A stretch of 64,000 nucleotides of DNA from Sambucus nigra (taxonomy: Eukaryota > Streptophyta > Magnoliopsida > Dipsacales > Adoxaceae), in assembly GCA_949130495.1 (NCBI GenBank), contig OX422216.1:367436605-367500604 (forward strand), written 5' to 3'. Position 1 is the stretch's first letter, and each line of letters begins with the position of its first letter. Below are positions 48,670 through 58,886 of the stretch, one piece after another. The notes below the pieces were generated by a model. That model was given only the letters and a program-made list of their open reading frames with translations. It did not search any database and was not told the origin of the DNA. The translations under genes and the position numbers were made by a program.

Positions 48670-51600
48670 ATTGGTGTTAGAGATATTATTGGTGAGCATC
48701 CATCCATTTCATGCTCTTTGATAGACTTGCATTGGTAGTCATGGCTAAAGTAGGTTGAAAACTTGGTAACATCGTATTTATTGAATAATTGTTCCCATAA
48801 ATGGTGCTAAACTGATAGGGTTGAAATGGGTTTTGAGCTCATCCTCGCCTAATGTTCCTCTATAGAGTAGGAGGAGGTCTTTTCAAGTTAAACATTAATA
48901 AATGAACAATTATATATTATGATTCATTACCTCTGTTGAGGTACCTACATCCATTATTAAGGTGTTCCTCTACTATATTTAATATGAGGTTGAATAATAC
49001 AAGTCGGACCAACCATGGACATCAGTGAAGTTGGGTCTATAACGTATTTTTCTGAGAAAAGATATCTTAAGAAGAAACCAATTGGTTAAATATTTACATT
49101 TTACTCACTAAGGACTCACCAGATAAGGACACATGCTAAGTTACCTATGTTTGGATCTCCATATAGAATGTAGGAGTTTAACATGGTTTCAACTCTCTTT
49201 ACAAAAGCTAAAGATTATTCTTAAAAATTATTTATTATTTAAATCACTTTAATATATACTTTGAACCTCTATTAAGTATCCTCTGTATAGCCATCTTCTC
49301 GGGGTAGTTGGGAAGCGATAGTTGGAGCATGGCAAGTCATTGCTAAGCTTTTCCACAATAATAAAAATGGTGGAGTGTTGGTGGGAGATTTTAAAAGTGT
49401 GATTTTTGTTGGGAACATTAAATGGCATTTAATTGTCTGAGAAAAACTCATGTGGTGAATGGGTTTTAGTAGAATAGTGTGTGTACAATATACCAACCCT
49501 TTGAATTGTTTTAAGGACCTTGGTTCAATCGTTGGATGACTCTTATGTCTCAGAGGTTTCGGTTATGAGCTACCGAGGTTGTATTGTTTTTAAATAAATA
49601 GGATCAAGACCTTTTATAGTCTAAAAATATTGATTGATGTTAATTTTTCTCGGAGGAGATTTCATGATCCATAACAATTGATAAGATAAGTAAGAAATCA
49701 TTGTTTCTTTGTCTAAGGACCAATTAGTGACTTTCAGTTATGAGGTTGGTCATCGTGGATGACAACTGACATCCTTTATTTATAATAATAGGTAAGGCTT
49801 AAACCGATGATGTTTGGTCATGGTGTTAAACATTTAAAGTTTTCTCAAAGGGACGGATTTAGAATCATAAGCTTGGTTTATAGGTCCAATAAATCTACAT
49901 GATCAAGAGTTTTCCATGATTAGGTCCTTTACCTTTCTTTCGACCTTAATCTTATAATTTTAATCTTCTTTTTATGGTTTAAGGTATGATATAATTCTAG
50001 GTATCACAATCAAAATCAAACATTGTGTAGTCAACCTTGTTATGGTCATTGTTTATATTTTTAGTGCAATATTTACTAGAGAGATTCATTTGGGTTAGGG
50101 AATAAATCATTTACTGATAAAATCAGGGTTTTTTAGCATAATATGAAATTACATAGATTCAATTTGGTAATTAATTGATTTAATTGTCAAATTTAGATTT
50201 AATTGTATCAGGATCATAACATTTTATGCTTATGTTAGTAATTGAATCATAATATTGAGAATTAAGAAAGAATTGATGAACTTTGAATCTAGGGTATTAT
50301 ATGAATTATTTTCTTATAACTATGTAAAATCAATTAAAGATTCCTATATGTTAGGTTTTAAATGTTAATTTGATGAAGAATTTAATCATAAACAAGAAAT
50401 AAATCACAAATATGTGATTGATATGAACTAAATCTGAATTATGGAAGTTCGAAGGATAATTTATGCAAGTTTTAAAATTTAATTTGAGGGCTCCTAGAGA
50501 CGGATCGATCTGGGCACCAACCTTATCGATCCGTACTGGTCATGCTGCCATGTTGGGGGTTTTAGTGGGGTTTTGTTGGACTTTAAGCATATTTCTATAT
50601 TATCATTATTTGGGGACATAATTAATTATTTTTCAAACCAGTGGGTTGGTTGATATTTTTCAGTGAATTCCATATAAAAGAGGTTTAATACAGTTAGTGA
50701 AGACTGTTATAATTTAGCTTATTAGGAATAACATTGTGAGTTTGATTATCGATTACAATCTAATGTGCAATACGGTCTCTTAATGCTTTTAGTTAGGTGG
50801 TGGATTCCTACTTAGATCATGTAACCACTTGTATACTTTATGTGCTTGCACATACCATGGGTATGTGTGTAGGATTTTGGAAAATATACTATTCATGGAT
50901 TTGATGGGACACATGTGTCAGACTGTGGTTTATTCCCCACTAATTTGATATAGGTCTATTATCTCGAAACTACATGCTCATGATATCCCATCTCCTAGGT
51001 TGGGACAATGAGACTAGATCTCCTGTGTAAACATTTGTATGTGGTTACACGGCTGGTGTAATGGAAAAGTGATTTCTTATTTATGTGTACTTGGAGACTT
51101 TATGAGTCATGACCATATTTAGTCAAGACTATTAGAGTCATGATTAGTACAGAAGGTCTAGGGGTAAATTTTTGTAAGTTATTTGCTTCTTTTTCATAGG
51201 AACACCTATTATTGTTGGCCATGGATTCGATGGAATCCTGTTTTTGATTTATTTTCGGGACATGGGCATGCTCTATTGTCTGTAATTAGTGGATGAGTAG
51301 ACTCATTTTCTAGTTATGTTAATAGTTAATATTTTCCTGTGGTACATGTAGAGTCTAATTAGTTGTGCCCATGGTTTGGATGTATTAATGTCGTCAATAT
51401 GTCTATAATTGTATTATAGTACTATAATCAATTGTGTTGAGATATAATATGGGCAGATAATAGATGTTCCCCCTTAAAATATGGGACTACTAATAGAAAT
51501 GAGTATTTATAATAAACTATGTAGATATGTGGTTTAGGTAGCTATTGGTAGACTCCTCATTATTTTAGGATATTATGTGAAGCAGTTAGTACTTATTGTA

Positions 51601-52469
51601 TAGCGGTGGGTAGTTATAGTGAATAGGTGGCTAGCTACATTTTTCTATTATTTGATTAGATCATGGGATCAATGTATATTGGATATTACAATTAGGGGGC
51701 AATATGCATGACCTAATTTGAATTGTAAAGGAGCAATGTCAACATTTCGTAGTGATTGGTGATCTATTAGAATCCTCTATAAATATTTGGGATGGGTGGA
51801 GCTATACGCCATTGGTTATTTCCTTTTAATTTATTTCTTGTGATCTTGAATTGGATATATCTAAGGATTTCAAATATCAAGTTAGACGCGTGTAAACCTT
51901 ATAGTAGGTTGGTGTAAGAAGTGTCTAGTTAGTATAGTTTTAATCGAGATACCTATCTAGAGATGAGAAGTGGTTGGTAACTAGTGTTTGAGCATGAGAT
52001 AGACTATGGTAGTACTACTAGCTTATATGGGAGAAGATAATTCCTTATCGTTGAAGATACTTAGTAGTCAGTGAATATAGGGGATATTCACCCACAATAA
52101 AAGCATTAATTTATAAATTATGCCTAAACAATTATGAATGAAGAGATAGAACAAAAGAGACTAGATGTACGTGGTTTGGCATGGAGATCTGCCTATATTC
52201 ACGGGGAACAAGTGAAACTTGTGCATTATGAAAGAAGAAAAAAATGGCTATTAGAGTTCTTCTCTTGATAGATGAGATTCTAAGTCGGCAAATTCAAGTT
52301 ACAATCGATGTCTTCATAATGGGTGAGATTTCCCTTATTTATAAGCTAAAGGATCCTACTCCTCTAGCTCTCTCCATATTCATCTTAATCATAAGTCAAG
52401 TAGTCCTGTTAGGATTGGTATTCTAAACCATTGGTTTTATCTTCCAAGATTTGAATTTATGTCCCTTTA
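48670..52469. other. Decayed sequence, probably retroelement interior and LTR remnants
   Basis: It starts with a primer-site-like TGGTGTTAGAG at 48672. No reading frame with family features survives. At 50501-50533 CGGATCGAT and its reverse complement ATCGATCCG are 15 bases apart, recalling the palindrome array of the LTR at 53.2 kb. At 52.08-52.35 kb an LTR-leader-like block (ACGTGGTTTGGC, ATTCACGGGG) resembles 4.33-4.48 kb. Confidence 0.4.
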
Positions 52470-55244
52470 TGTTGAGTAAATATTAATTTGTTATGTCAAG
52501 GTCAATATTTACCAAAATGTTGTATAGTTACCCCGTGAGTAGAGAAAATGTTCATGTGGTGATTTTTTTTATGTCATAAGGATTTAAAATGACATTTTGG
52601 TTTATTATGAAATCGGAAGTAAAATGAGTTATAAAATTTTCAAATGATAATTTGGATAGTGTAGTTAGTCCCGGTAGGTGTAAGACAGTCAAAATAAGTG
52701 CCATATTGTATTTTGGCATTTCGGGCACTTTTGACTGGTTTTGGCTTAAATAGTGATATCGCGTATTATTTTATCGTGCATTAGTTATTAGAGTTGGACA
52801 TTTTAGACTTATGGCCCGATTTAGTCTTGCTAAGACTTACTATTCCTTTTATGCCCCAATTTGTTAACTTAGAGAGAAAGAGAGAGAGGAAGAAAGCTTT
52901 GAAGAAAAAGAGAGATTGGAGCTTGGATTGTTGCTTCCTTCTTCATCAAATCAGATTCTTACACTTGAGGCAAGTAATCTACTTGCAAATTTATGATTTA
53001 AGTAGAATAATTAGTCTTGATATTTATGGATTTGTTATGATTTAGAAATGTTAGGGTTTTGGTTGGATTTTTGGGTATTAACCACTAGAAATGAATTTGG
53101 ATGATAAATGATGTTTAAGGTTGATAGTTAGATGTATTTAGGATGTAGAAATTGCAGCAAATGATTCTGGTTGGGCTTGGTTTTGGAGTTGGTCAAATTT
53201 GGAGTTCAAGACTCCATAGCCATTCTTGGCTATTCCGCAGGGGCGAATCGATTCGGCCCCTAGGGCGAATCGATTCGCATAGTTGCAGTCCCCAAGTCTC
53301 TGTACCCGAATCGATTCGGATTAAGGATGAATCGATTCGGCTGTATGCAGAAAGTTGATTTTGTCTTCCGAACCGATTCGCTTTAAGGGCGAATCAATTC
53401 GGCCCTTGGGGCGAATCGATTCGGTTCCTGCATTTTTGAGTCATTTTCCCTTTTTACATTTTGATCTTTTCCTTAGGTTTAGGATCTAGGGACCTTCTTG
53501 GAAGAAGTAAACTTAGATTCCTAGAGTATTAGTTGAGTTTGGACGTTACCCTAGACTGGAAATGGATTCATCTGGGGTTTTCTCCGGGGAGGTTTAAAGA
53601 AATGTTAAAGCATTACTCCTTCTACTCAAACTTTTAGAAGTTTGGAAGTTAAATGCCCAACTTGGAGACTTATGGGCTTATCAATTTATATGAACTTTGG
53701 GAATTTCTAGGATCATAATAATCATTTGGAGACCTAGCCTGGAATTGTAATTTGAGGTAAAATAAATGATAATGTTCGATGGGAATTAGGTTCGCATAGA
53801 ATGAACCCATAGGTGTTTAAAGATGATAGGTTCAACTAGAATGATCCCCGTTGTTTAATGATGTTAGGTTTAAATAAAAAGAACCAATCTCATGATTAAT
53901 GGAAATGGAATTGGTAATGAAAATGATGATAAATTGTAAATGTTAATTTACTGTTACACACCTCTCTAAATGACATCATAAGGCAAGTTCGCTCGTGAGG
54001 TGAAGCCCCCTGGCTAATGAATGCAGGGTGGATATAGTCCTAGGCCATGGGAGCGCTTATTGTTATATTTTCTGCGATGGGTAGGAGATTCCGGGTGTGG
54101 TCTTAACTATCCCGCAGGCTCATGGCCGCTTCCCGACGTATTGCGATAGGTGCCCAGGTTGTCTTATGTTAGGCCCTGGAAGATGATGGTCATTTAGGGG
54201 CGCGCACAGTGGGGGAACCCGGACGGGCGGTCTTAGATATCGTTATATGTATATGAATATAACTATATTTTTCATCAAGTTGGACTTGATGGTTGATAAA
54301 CGCCACAAAGAGCGTATGTTAAATGCCATATAGAGCATAGATATGTGCCATGAAGAGCACGGGAATAATATATGTGCCATAAAGAGCACTTGATGCAAAT
54401 GATATTCCTAATAAGGAATGGAAAGATAATATGGGAAGTTTTAATTAATGCATAGAAGTTATAGCTCCTTGATTAAACCGAAAATGGTTTTATTCCTAAT
54501 AAGGAATGTCAGAAGGAAATGGAAATTGATTTATTAAAGAAGGGTTTTAAATTAAAGTGCTTTACTTTCAATTCTTGTTTGTATTTGTAGATAGCATGTC
54601 ATACTATCATCCTTATCATTCATGTATAACTATTCATATCTATCATGCTTTTATTCTTCTGGTAATCATATAGAACCCGGCCCTGACCGGTTTACTTTCC
54701 TTGTTGTATATATATTATTGTATCCGCTCAGGTGCTCCACCGCAAGGACGCCCGACTTGACTTCCCAAGTTCCCTTCATTTTCGACGAGCTGTAAGGTTT
54801 TGCGGGTTATTACAGGACGTTGTATTAGACGCTTTCATTCTTGTTATTCTAGATATGATCGGGTCTTGTCACTCGGGCGTGTGGCCCAAACATTTGTGTT
54901 TGATTAATGAATGTACTATGTAAGATATTTATATTGTTGTACGTCGTTATATGTAGCTGTGGACCGACAGCTTATTCGGTCCATTTGTGTACATTCGTCT
55001 TAGTTGTATTATATATTATCTTTTGGAATTCCACTTGCTCGTCAGATTGGGTTGTTAGTTTAAATTTTCATAACCTCATCTTAAAATTTTTACACTTTTT
55101 GGTAACCCGTTTTCTGACTTATTGGGTGGTTTTCCCGTATACTCAGTTTATTATTGTGATGATGAGAATGATATCCATCCATGATTCCTGTTACGTTTGA
55201 GTATCGGGCTGGCCACCCCTTATCTCGGATTGCGGGTTGTCACA
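52470..55244 (+). repeat. 5' LTR of the young gypsy element (5'-truncated)
   Basis: Matches 58970-61737 from the phrase TGTTGAGTAAATATT on; the start corresponding to 58887-58971 is missing. It ends GGGTTGTCACA. It contains the phased palindrome array at 53244-53423. Short open frames within it, repeated in the other LTR, have no family features. Confidence 0.93.
53244..53423. promoter_or_regulatory. Phased array of seven CGAATCGATTCG palindromes (5' LTR)
   Basis: Copies start at 53244, 53266, 53307, 53328, 53369, 53390 and 53412, that is offsets 0, 22, 63, 84, 125, 146 and 168. All lie within one base of multiples of 21. Four are perfect and three have one changed base. Function is unknown. 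Dimeric DNA-binding proteins would see all sites on one face of the helix. Confidence 0.85.
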
Positions 55245-55246
55245 GA

Positions 55247-55258
55247 TGATATCAAAGC
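55247..55258 (+). other. Primer binding site of the young gypsy element
   Basis: TGATATCAAAGC lies two bases after the LTR. The tRNA-iMet site of related elements is TGGTATCAGAGC, so two G to A changes are present. The following CATCAGGTT keeps the usual downstream context. Confidence 0.75.
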
Positions 55259-55422
55259 ATCAGGTTCTGGAGTACTAGGATCTGTGTGGACTTATCTCAT
55301 TCTACCGTAGCGTTCTTTGATGTAGAGCCTAATGCTAGGACTTCTTGTTGCTTATGTTTGCGATCTTCTGTAAAATAGATTGTTTTAACCAGTATTTTAA
55401 TACTATTGTTTCTCTATCTCAG

Positions 55423-56661
55423 ATGCCGCCTAAGAAAGGTCGCCCAGCGAGACGTATTAAGGTCGTAGAGAAGGAAGTAGGTCCTCCACCGCCACTACAA
55501 GGGACTTTTAATGTTGAGGATGTAGCAAGCATAGTGGCTGGAGCGATTAATGCCTCCATGACCGTAGTGATCCAACAATTGCCATGGGCTCCAGGTGTTC
55601 AAGCTCCTACGGGACTTACTCCGTGGGAAAGGGTTCGGGAGTCCTTTTTAAAGGGATATCCCCCAGAATTCGAGGGAGGCACGGATGCGGTTAAAGCCGA
55701 TCAATGGAAGAAAAACATGCAACGCCACCTTCGTATGATAGAATGTAGTGAGGATAAGAAACAAGTCCTTACCACCTTTAAGCTTGTCGGATCCGCTTTA
55801 CACTGGTGGGAGACGATGACCACACCAGAGCAAAGAGACACAATGTCAATTACTGAGTTCTGGGCTTTATTTGATCTTAAGTATTTTCCTCCCGCGGTCC
55901 AGAGGGAGATGAAGAGGAAGTTACAAGATGTAGTGCAAGGGGAGAGGTCTGTAGCGGAGTATGAGGAGGAGTTCACCCGGTTAGCGAGCTTTGCACCAGA
56001 TGAGGTGACTCCGGAAGAGAGGAAGATCTCGAAGTTTATGGGAGGTCTAAACTGGAGAATCCGAAAACACTTATTGGGTAACCCAGCTTTCCATACTTTT
56101 GGTGACGTTATGAATGCAGCCTTACTCCATTGCCAGGAGCATCGATTATATATGCAGGGTAGCAATAAATCTACTGAAATGAGGCAAGTAGGGAAGCTTG
56201 GAGAGTTTATTGCGAGTGGCAATAATAATAGGCACGGACAAGGTGCTTTGCATCAGGCAGATCGGGGTGGCCCTGGAGGTAGAGGTCATCCGGACCGAGG
56301 CATTTCCCAATTTAGGAATAACAGGGGTCGAGGTCGAGAGGACATGAAGGGACGGTGCATCCAATGTGGGGAGGCAGGTCATTACAAGAAGGAATGTCCT
56401 CAGATGATTGGGGGTCAGTTTCCTAGGGCTCCGCAGCAGCTAGATGTTCAGTATCCACCTCCGGTACCAATTATGGTTGTTCCTCCGCATCAAGGACAAC
56501 TACAGTATGGGCCTGTTTGTCATAATCAGAAGGCTATGCTTCCTCCAGCTCTACCGGCACCGCCCATTATTGAGGGTAAGTTTACTCAGAGATACGTGAG
56601 TCATTTGTATCGAGTTCTATGGGTAATGGTTCGCTCATTTCTTTTGTTTGTAGGTGTGTAG
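55423..56661 (+). CDS. gag: Gag protein of the young gypsy element, intact frame
   Basis: The 412-residue frame starts at the ATG at 55423 (MPPKKGRPARR), chosen because Gag proteins of this group begin with a basic MPPK-like N-terminus; the frame is open further upstream. A retrotransposon Gag domain spans roughly residues 80-250 (WERVRESFLKGYPPEFEGG, SALHWWETM, AEYEEEFTRLASF, GGLNWRIRKHLLG). A Gly/Arg-rich linker and a CX2CX4HX4C zinc knuckle (CIQCGEAGHYKKEC, residues 312-325) follow. The product would assemble particles and bind RNA through the knuckle. A sequence with good splice ends (56576-56653) lies in the last part. If it is spliced, the final ~26 residues are not used and the reading passes towards the protease remnant. 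Confidence 0.9.
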   Translation: MPPKKGRPARRIKVVEKEVGPPPPLQGTFNVEDVASIVAGAINASMTVVIQQLPWAPGVQAPTGLTPWERVRESFLKGYPPEFEGGTDAVKADQWKKNMQRHLRMIECSEDKKQVLTTFKLVGSALHWWETMTTPEQRDTMSITEFWALFDLKYFPPAVQREMKRKLQDVVQGERSVAEYEEEFTRLASFAPDEVTPEERKISKFMGGLNWRIRKHLLGNPAFHTFGDVMNAALLHCQEHRLYMQGSNKSTEMRQVGKLGEFIASGNNNRHGQGALHQADRGGPGGRGHPDRGISQFRNNRGRGREDMKGRCIQCGEAGHYKKECPQMIGGQFPRAPQQLDVQYPPPVPIMVVPPHQGQLQYGPVCHNQKAMLPPALPAPPIIEGKFTQRYVSHLYRVLWVMVRSFLLFVGV

Positions 56662-56692
56662 AAATTTCTCTTATTAAATTTTGCTTGAGGCC

Positions 56693-56752
56693 GATTTACT
56701 CGTCCTTAACATGGTCGAGTATGATGTGATATTAGTATGTGATTGCTATGCC
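56693..56752 (+). pseudogene. Protease C-terminal stub
   Basis: The frame reads DLLVLNMVEYDVILVCDCY, matching the end of gypsy proteases (usually ...YDVILGMDWL). The active-site part (DSG-type) that should lie upstream is absent, so protease is lost by deletion. Confidence 0.7.
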
Positions 56753-56753
56753 T

Positions 56754-57480
56754 TATCTCCACGACCAACAAGTTGAGTAGTAGCGTATAGGAGGGGTTCC
56801 TTGTCTGGATTCCGCTTCTGCGGGACGCTCCACGCGTGAACCTTAACAACGTTGAGAGTGGAGATATACCACCTTTCCTTTCTCTTATCTTATGTGTATT
56901 ACGCTCTATCTCCATGATCAACTAGTTAAGTAGGCATGTGTCGGAGGGGTTCCTTGTTTGGATTTCGCTTTGCGAGACACTCCGCCGCATGAACACTTAA
57001 CGATATTGTGAGTGGAGATATGCTATTCTTTCCTTTTATTTTATTTTGTTTTATTAAATTATTGTTGAAAGTGGGATTGGAAAGTTTAGCCGAGAATCAC
57101 GTAGAAGGGTGATTAATGGCTATTAAAGTGCGACATAAAAGCGCTGCATATAGTTTTCTCCTCTGATCGATGTGAGGGAGACCGAGGTACGAAGTCGAAC
57201 TGAGACTTCGGGTTATGCCTTGATAAGAAGGCTATTTAATGAGATGTATATATGTTATAGAGCATATAACTATTGGGTTTCACGAAGGGTGAGCGTTGGG
57301 TTGTTATTTTTATTTATTTGATAGTGCGTAGCTGTAGAATCTTTTCGGTACCGAACATGTGTCTTAGACCTGTACCCCTCGATGACTGACAACGCGAGGT
57401 AGTAGTGTAACGGGAAGGTTCCTTGTTTGGATTTCGCTTCGGCGAGACGTCCCACGCACGAAACCGAGCAAATGTCGGTA
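56754..57480. repeat. Two ~113-bp inverted-repeat modules and a third related copy
   Basis: Module 1 (56754-56866) begins TATCTCCAC and ends GTGGAGATA; module 2 (56907-57020) begins TATCTCCA and ends TGGAGATA. Both share GGAGGGGTTCCTTGT, a TTCGC/TGCG core and CGCATGAAC- or CGCGTGAACC-type ends. A third, more diverged copy (about 57365-57480) shares GGTTCCTTGTTTGGATTTCG. They occupy the place where RT should be. No coding capacity; origin unknown. Confidence 0.75.
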
Positions 57481-58059
57481 GTTGAGAAAGGTCTTGGGCA
57501 CTAGGGATATACTTAGCAATAGGTGTACGACTTAGATATGGTATAGGTAGATTCAATTAGCAAGTCTCTGCCATGATGGGGAGTGATAATACTGGAGTAT
57601 CGATTTATTATTGATGCGCCTCACAAGTTTAAACTTGTGAGGAGTATTATCCCCTATTTAAGTTAAAGTCCATCTTGGGGGTGATCGCTGTATAGGAAGG
57701 GAGATGCTACTTCCTGGGCAGAATTTAGTCTTTCGTGTGAACAACATTTCATTGCAAGAATTCGCAGGAAGAAACAAGGGCGGTTAAAACCATAAATAAG
57801 CTGCTGATTTAGGAAACGGAACTCTGCTCTTTTGACATGGAGGGTGGGGTGCGTTCCCATAAGAAAATTTTGTCCCGAACGAAAGGGACTTAAGTAAAGA
57901 AGATATGGAGAAATCACGCGGTTCTAACGTTTCGGTGCATCAAGGTAATGACGAAATGTGGTAAGTTGTATGTCGCTAGTATTATTGGCTAGGCATAGTA
58001 AGGTTGTTGTACTACATGGGGTGCCCTTGACTATAGTCCTGACTAGAATAAGACTTCCA
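57481..58059. other. Interior segment with a 24-bp perfect palindrome
   Basis: No gene is supported. At 57619-57642 CCTCACAAGTTT is followed at once by its reverse complement. Outside it, GATAATACT (57587-57595) pairs with AGTATTATC (57643-57651), so a longer cruciform is possible. Confidence 0.6.
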
Positions 58060-58690
58060 TTTCTCATTCTTGGCAAGTTTCCAAGAAGTCATGGGAATCG
58101 AATTATGGTTAATCACTTTTTGTCATTTTTCCAGATGGCCAGACCAATTGAATAACCATATGTTGGGGCATATACTCCTTATATGCGTGCTTAACTTTAA
58201 GAGTAGTCGGGAACAATGCTTTCCACTCATTGAATTCGCCTATAAGAATTTGTGTCGAATCACTGTTAGGACGGCGCTGTAGGAGAAGCCTTGTATGGTA
58301 GGCCTTGTTGATTCCCCACTTGTTGGTTAGAAGGGCGAGATGATGGGTCTCTCGTATAACCAAGATCGACGAAAAGAGCTCAGTCGATGCGGGAAGAAGG
58401 CATCTGGAGTTTGAGGTCATTAGACTAAGAGTTGTGGTGGGTATTGCTTGTGAAGGGCATTAAGCGTTTCGAGTAGAAGAAGGAAAACTTGCACCGCATG
58501 ATGTTGTACCTTTCCTAGAAATGTTGCGGTGGGTCCGGTAACCTATTAGCTCGCTTTATTGAAACATTTTGCGGCAAGTTCATAATTTGTTCCTTGTCTC
58601 TCATACAAGGGAGTACGAGAGATACGACGGTGCCTTTAGGCACATTCCTTTTGAAGAAGGTGCAACGTGACGGTTCTTATTAGATGTAGT
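58060..58690 (+). pseudogene. Integrase C-terminal ghost
   Basis: Scattered frames match the end of a chromovirus integrase: PLIEFAYKN (58220-58250), the RRHLEFEV stretch near 58400, and EEGKLAPHDVVPF near 58475. The catalytic DDE core is missing. Stops and frameshifts are frequent, so this part is older or more decayed than the intact gag. Confidence 0.65.
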
Positions 58691-58870
58691 CGGTTGCTAT
58701 CTTAGAGCGTAGAGTTACGTTTGGGATCGCTGGTAGTACCTTGGGGGATGAGTTCTATATATTCATCATAGTGTCGAGAAATCGACATAGGGTCGCAAGG
58801 ATGACTTGCGGGAATAGCATCCGCACTTCTTCTTGTGAGGTATACCTGAATTTTGGGGGCAAAATTCCCT

Positions 58871-58886
58871 CTTAAGGGGGGGAGTA
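58871..58886 (+). other. Polypurine tract of the young gypsy element
   Basis: CTTAAGGGGGGGAGTA directly precedes the LTR start TGTAATAACCC. Together with GGGGGCAAAATTCCCT upstream it has the usual form of Tekay/Del-type polypurine ends. Confidence 0.8.

Noticed and set aside
52794..53045. An 83-residue frame present twice, nearly identical, at 52794 and 59287
   Set aside because: Both copies lie at the same place in the two LTRs; duplication follows from the LTRs. The product has no domain features and the start varies in context.
53244..53423. CRISPR-like interpretation of the regularly spaced palindromes
   Set aside because: Repeats are only 12 bp, spacers 9-29 bp, inside a plant LTR; no associated genes.
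54907..55200. A 97-residue hydrophobic frame repeated at 61400
   Set aside because: Again the same LTR position in both LTRs; hydrophobicity comes from T-rich sequence, with no family features.
55701..56222. 173-residue minus-strand frame opposite gag
   Set aside because: Shadow of the intact gag frame, which has a zinc knuckle and Gag core.
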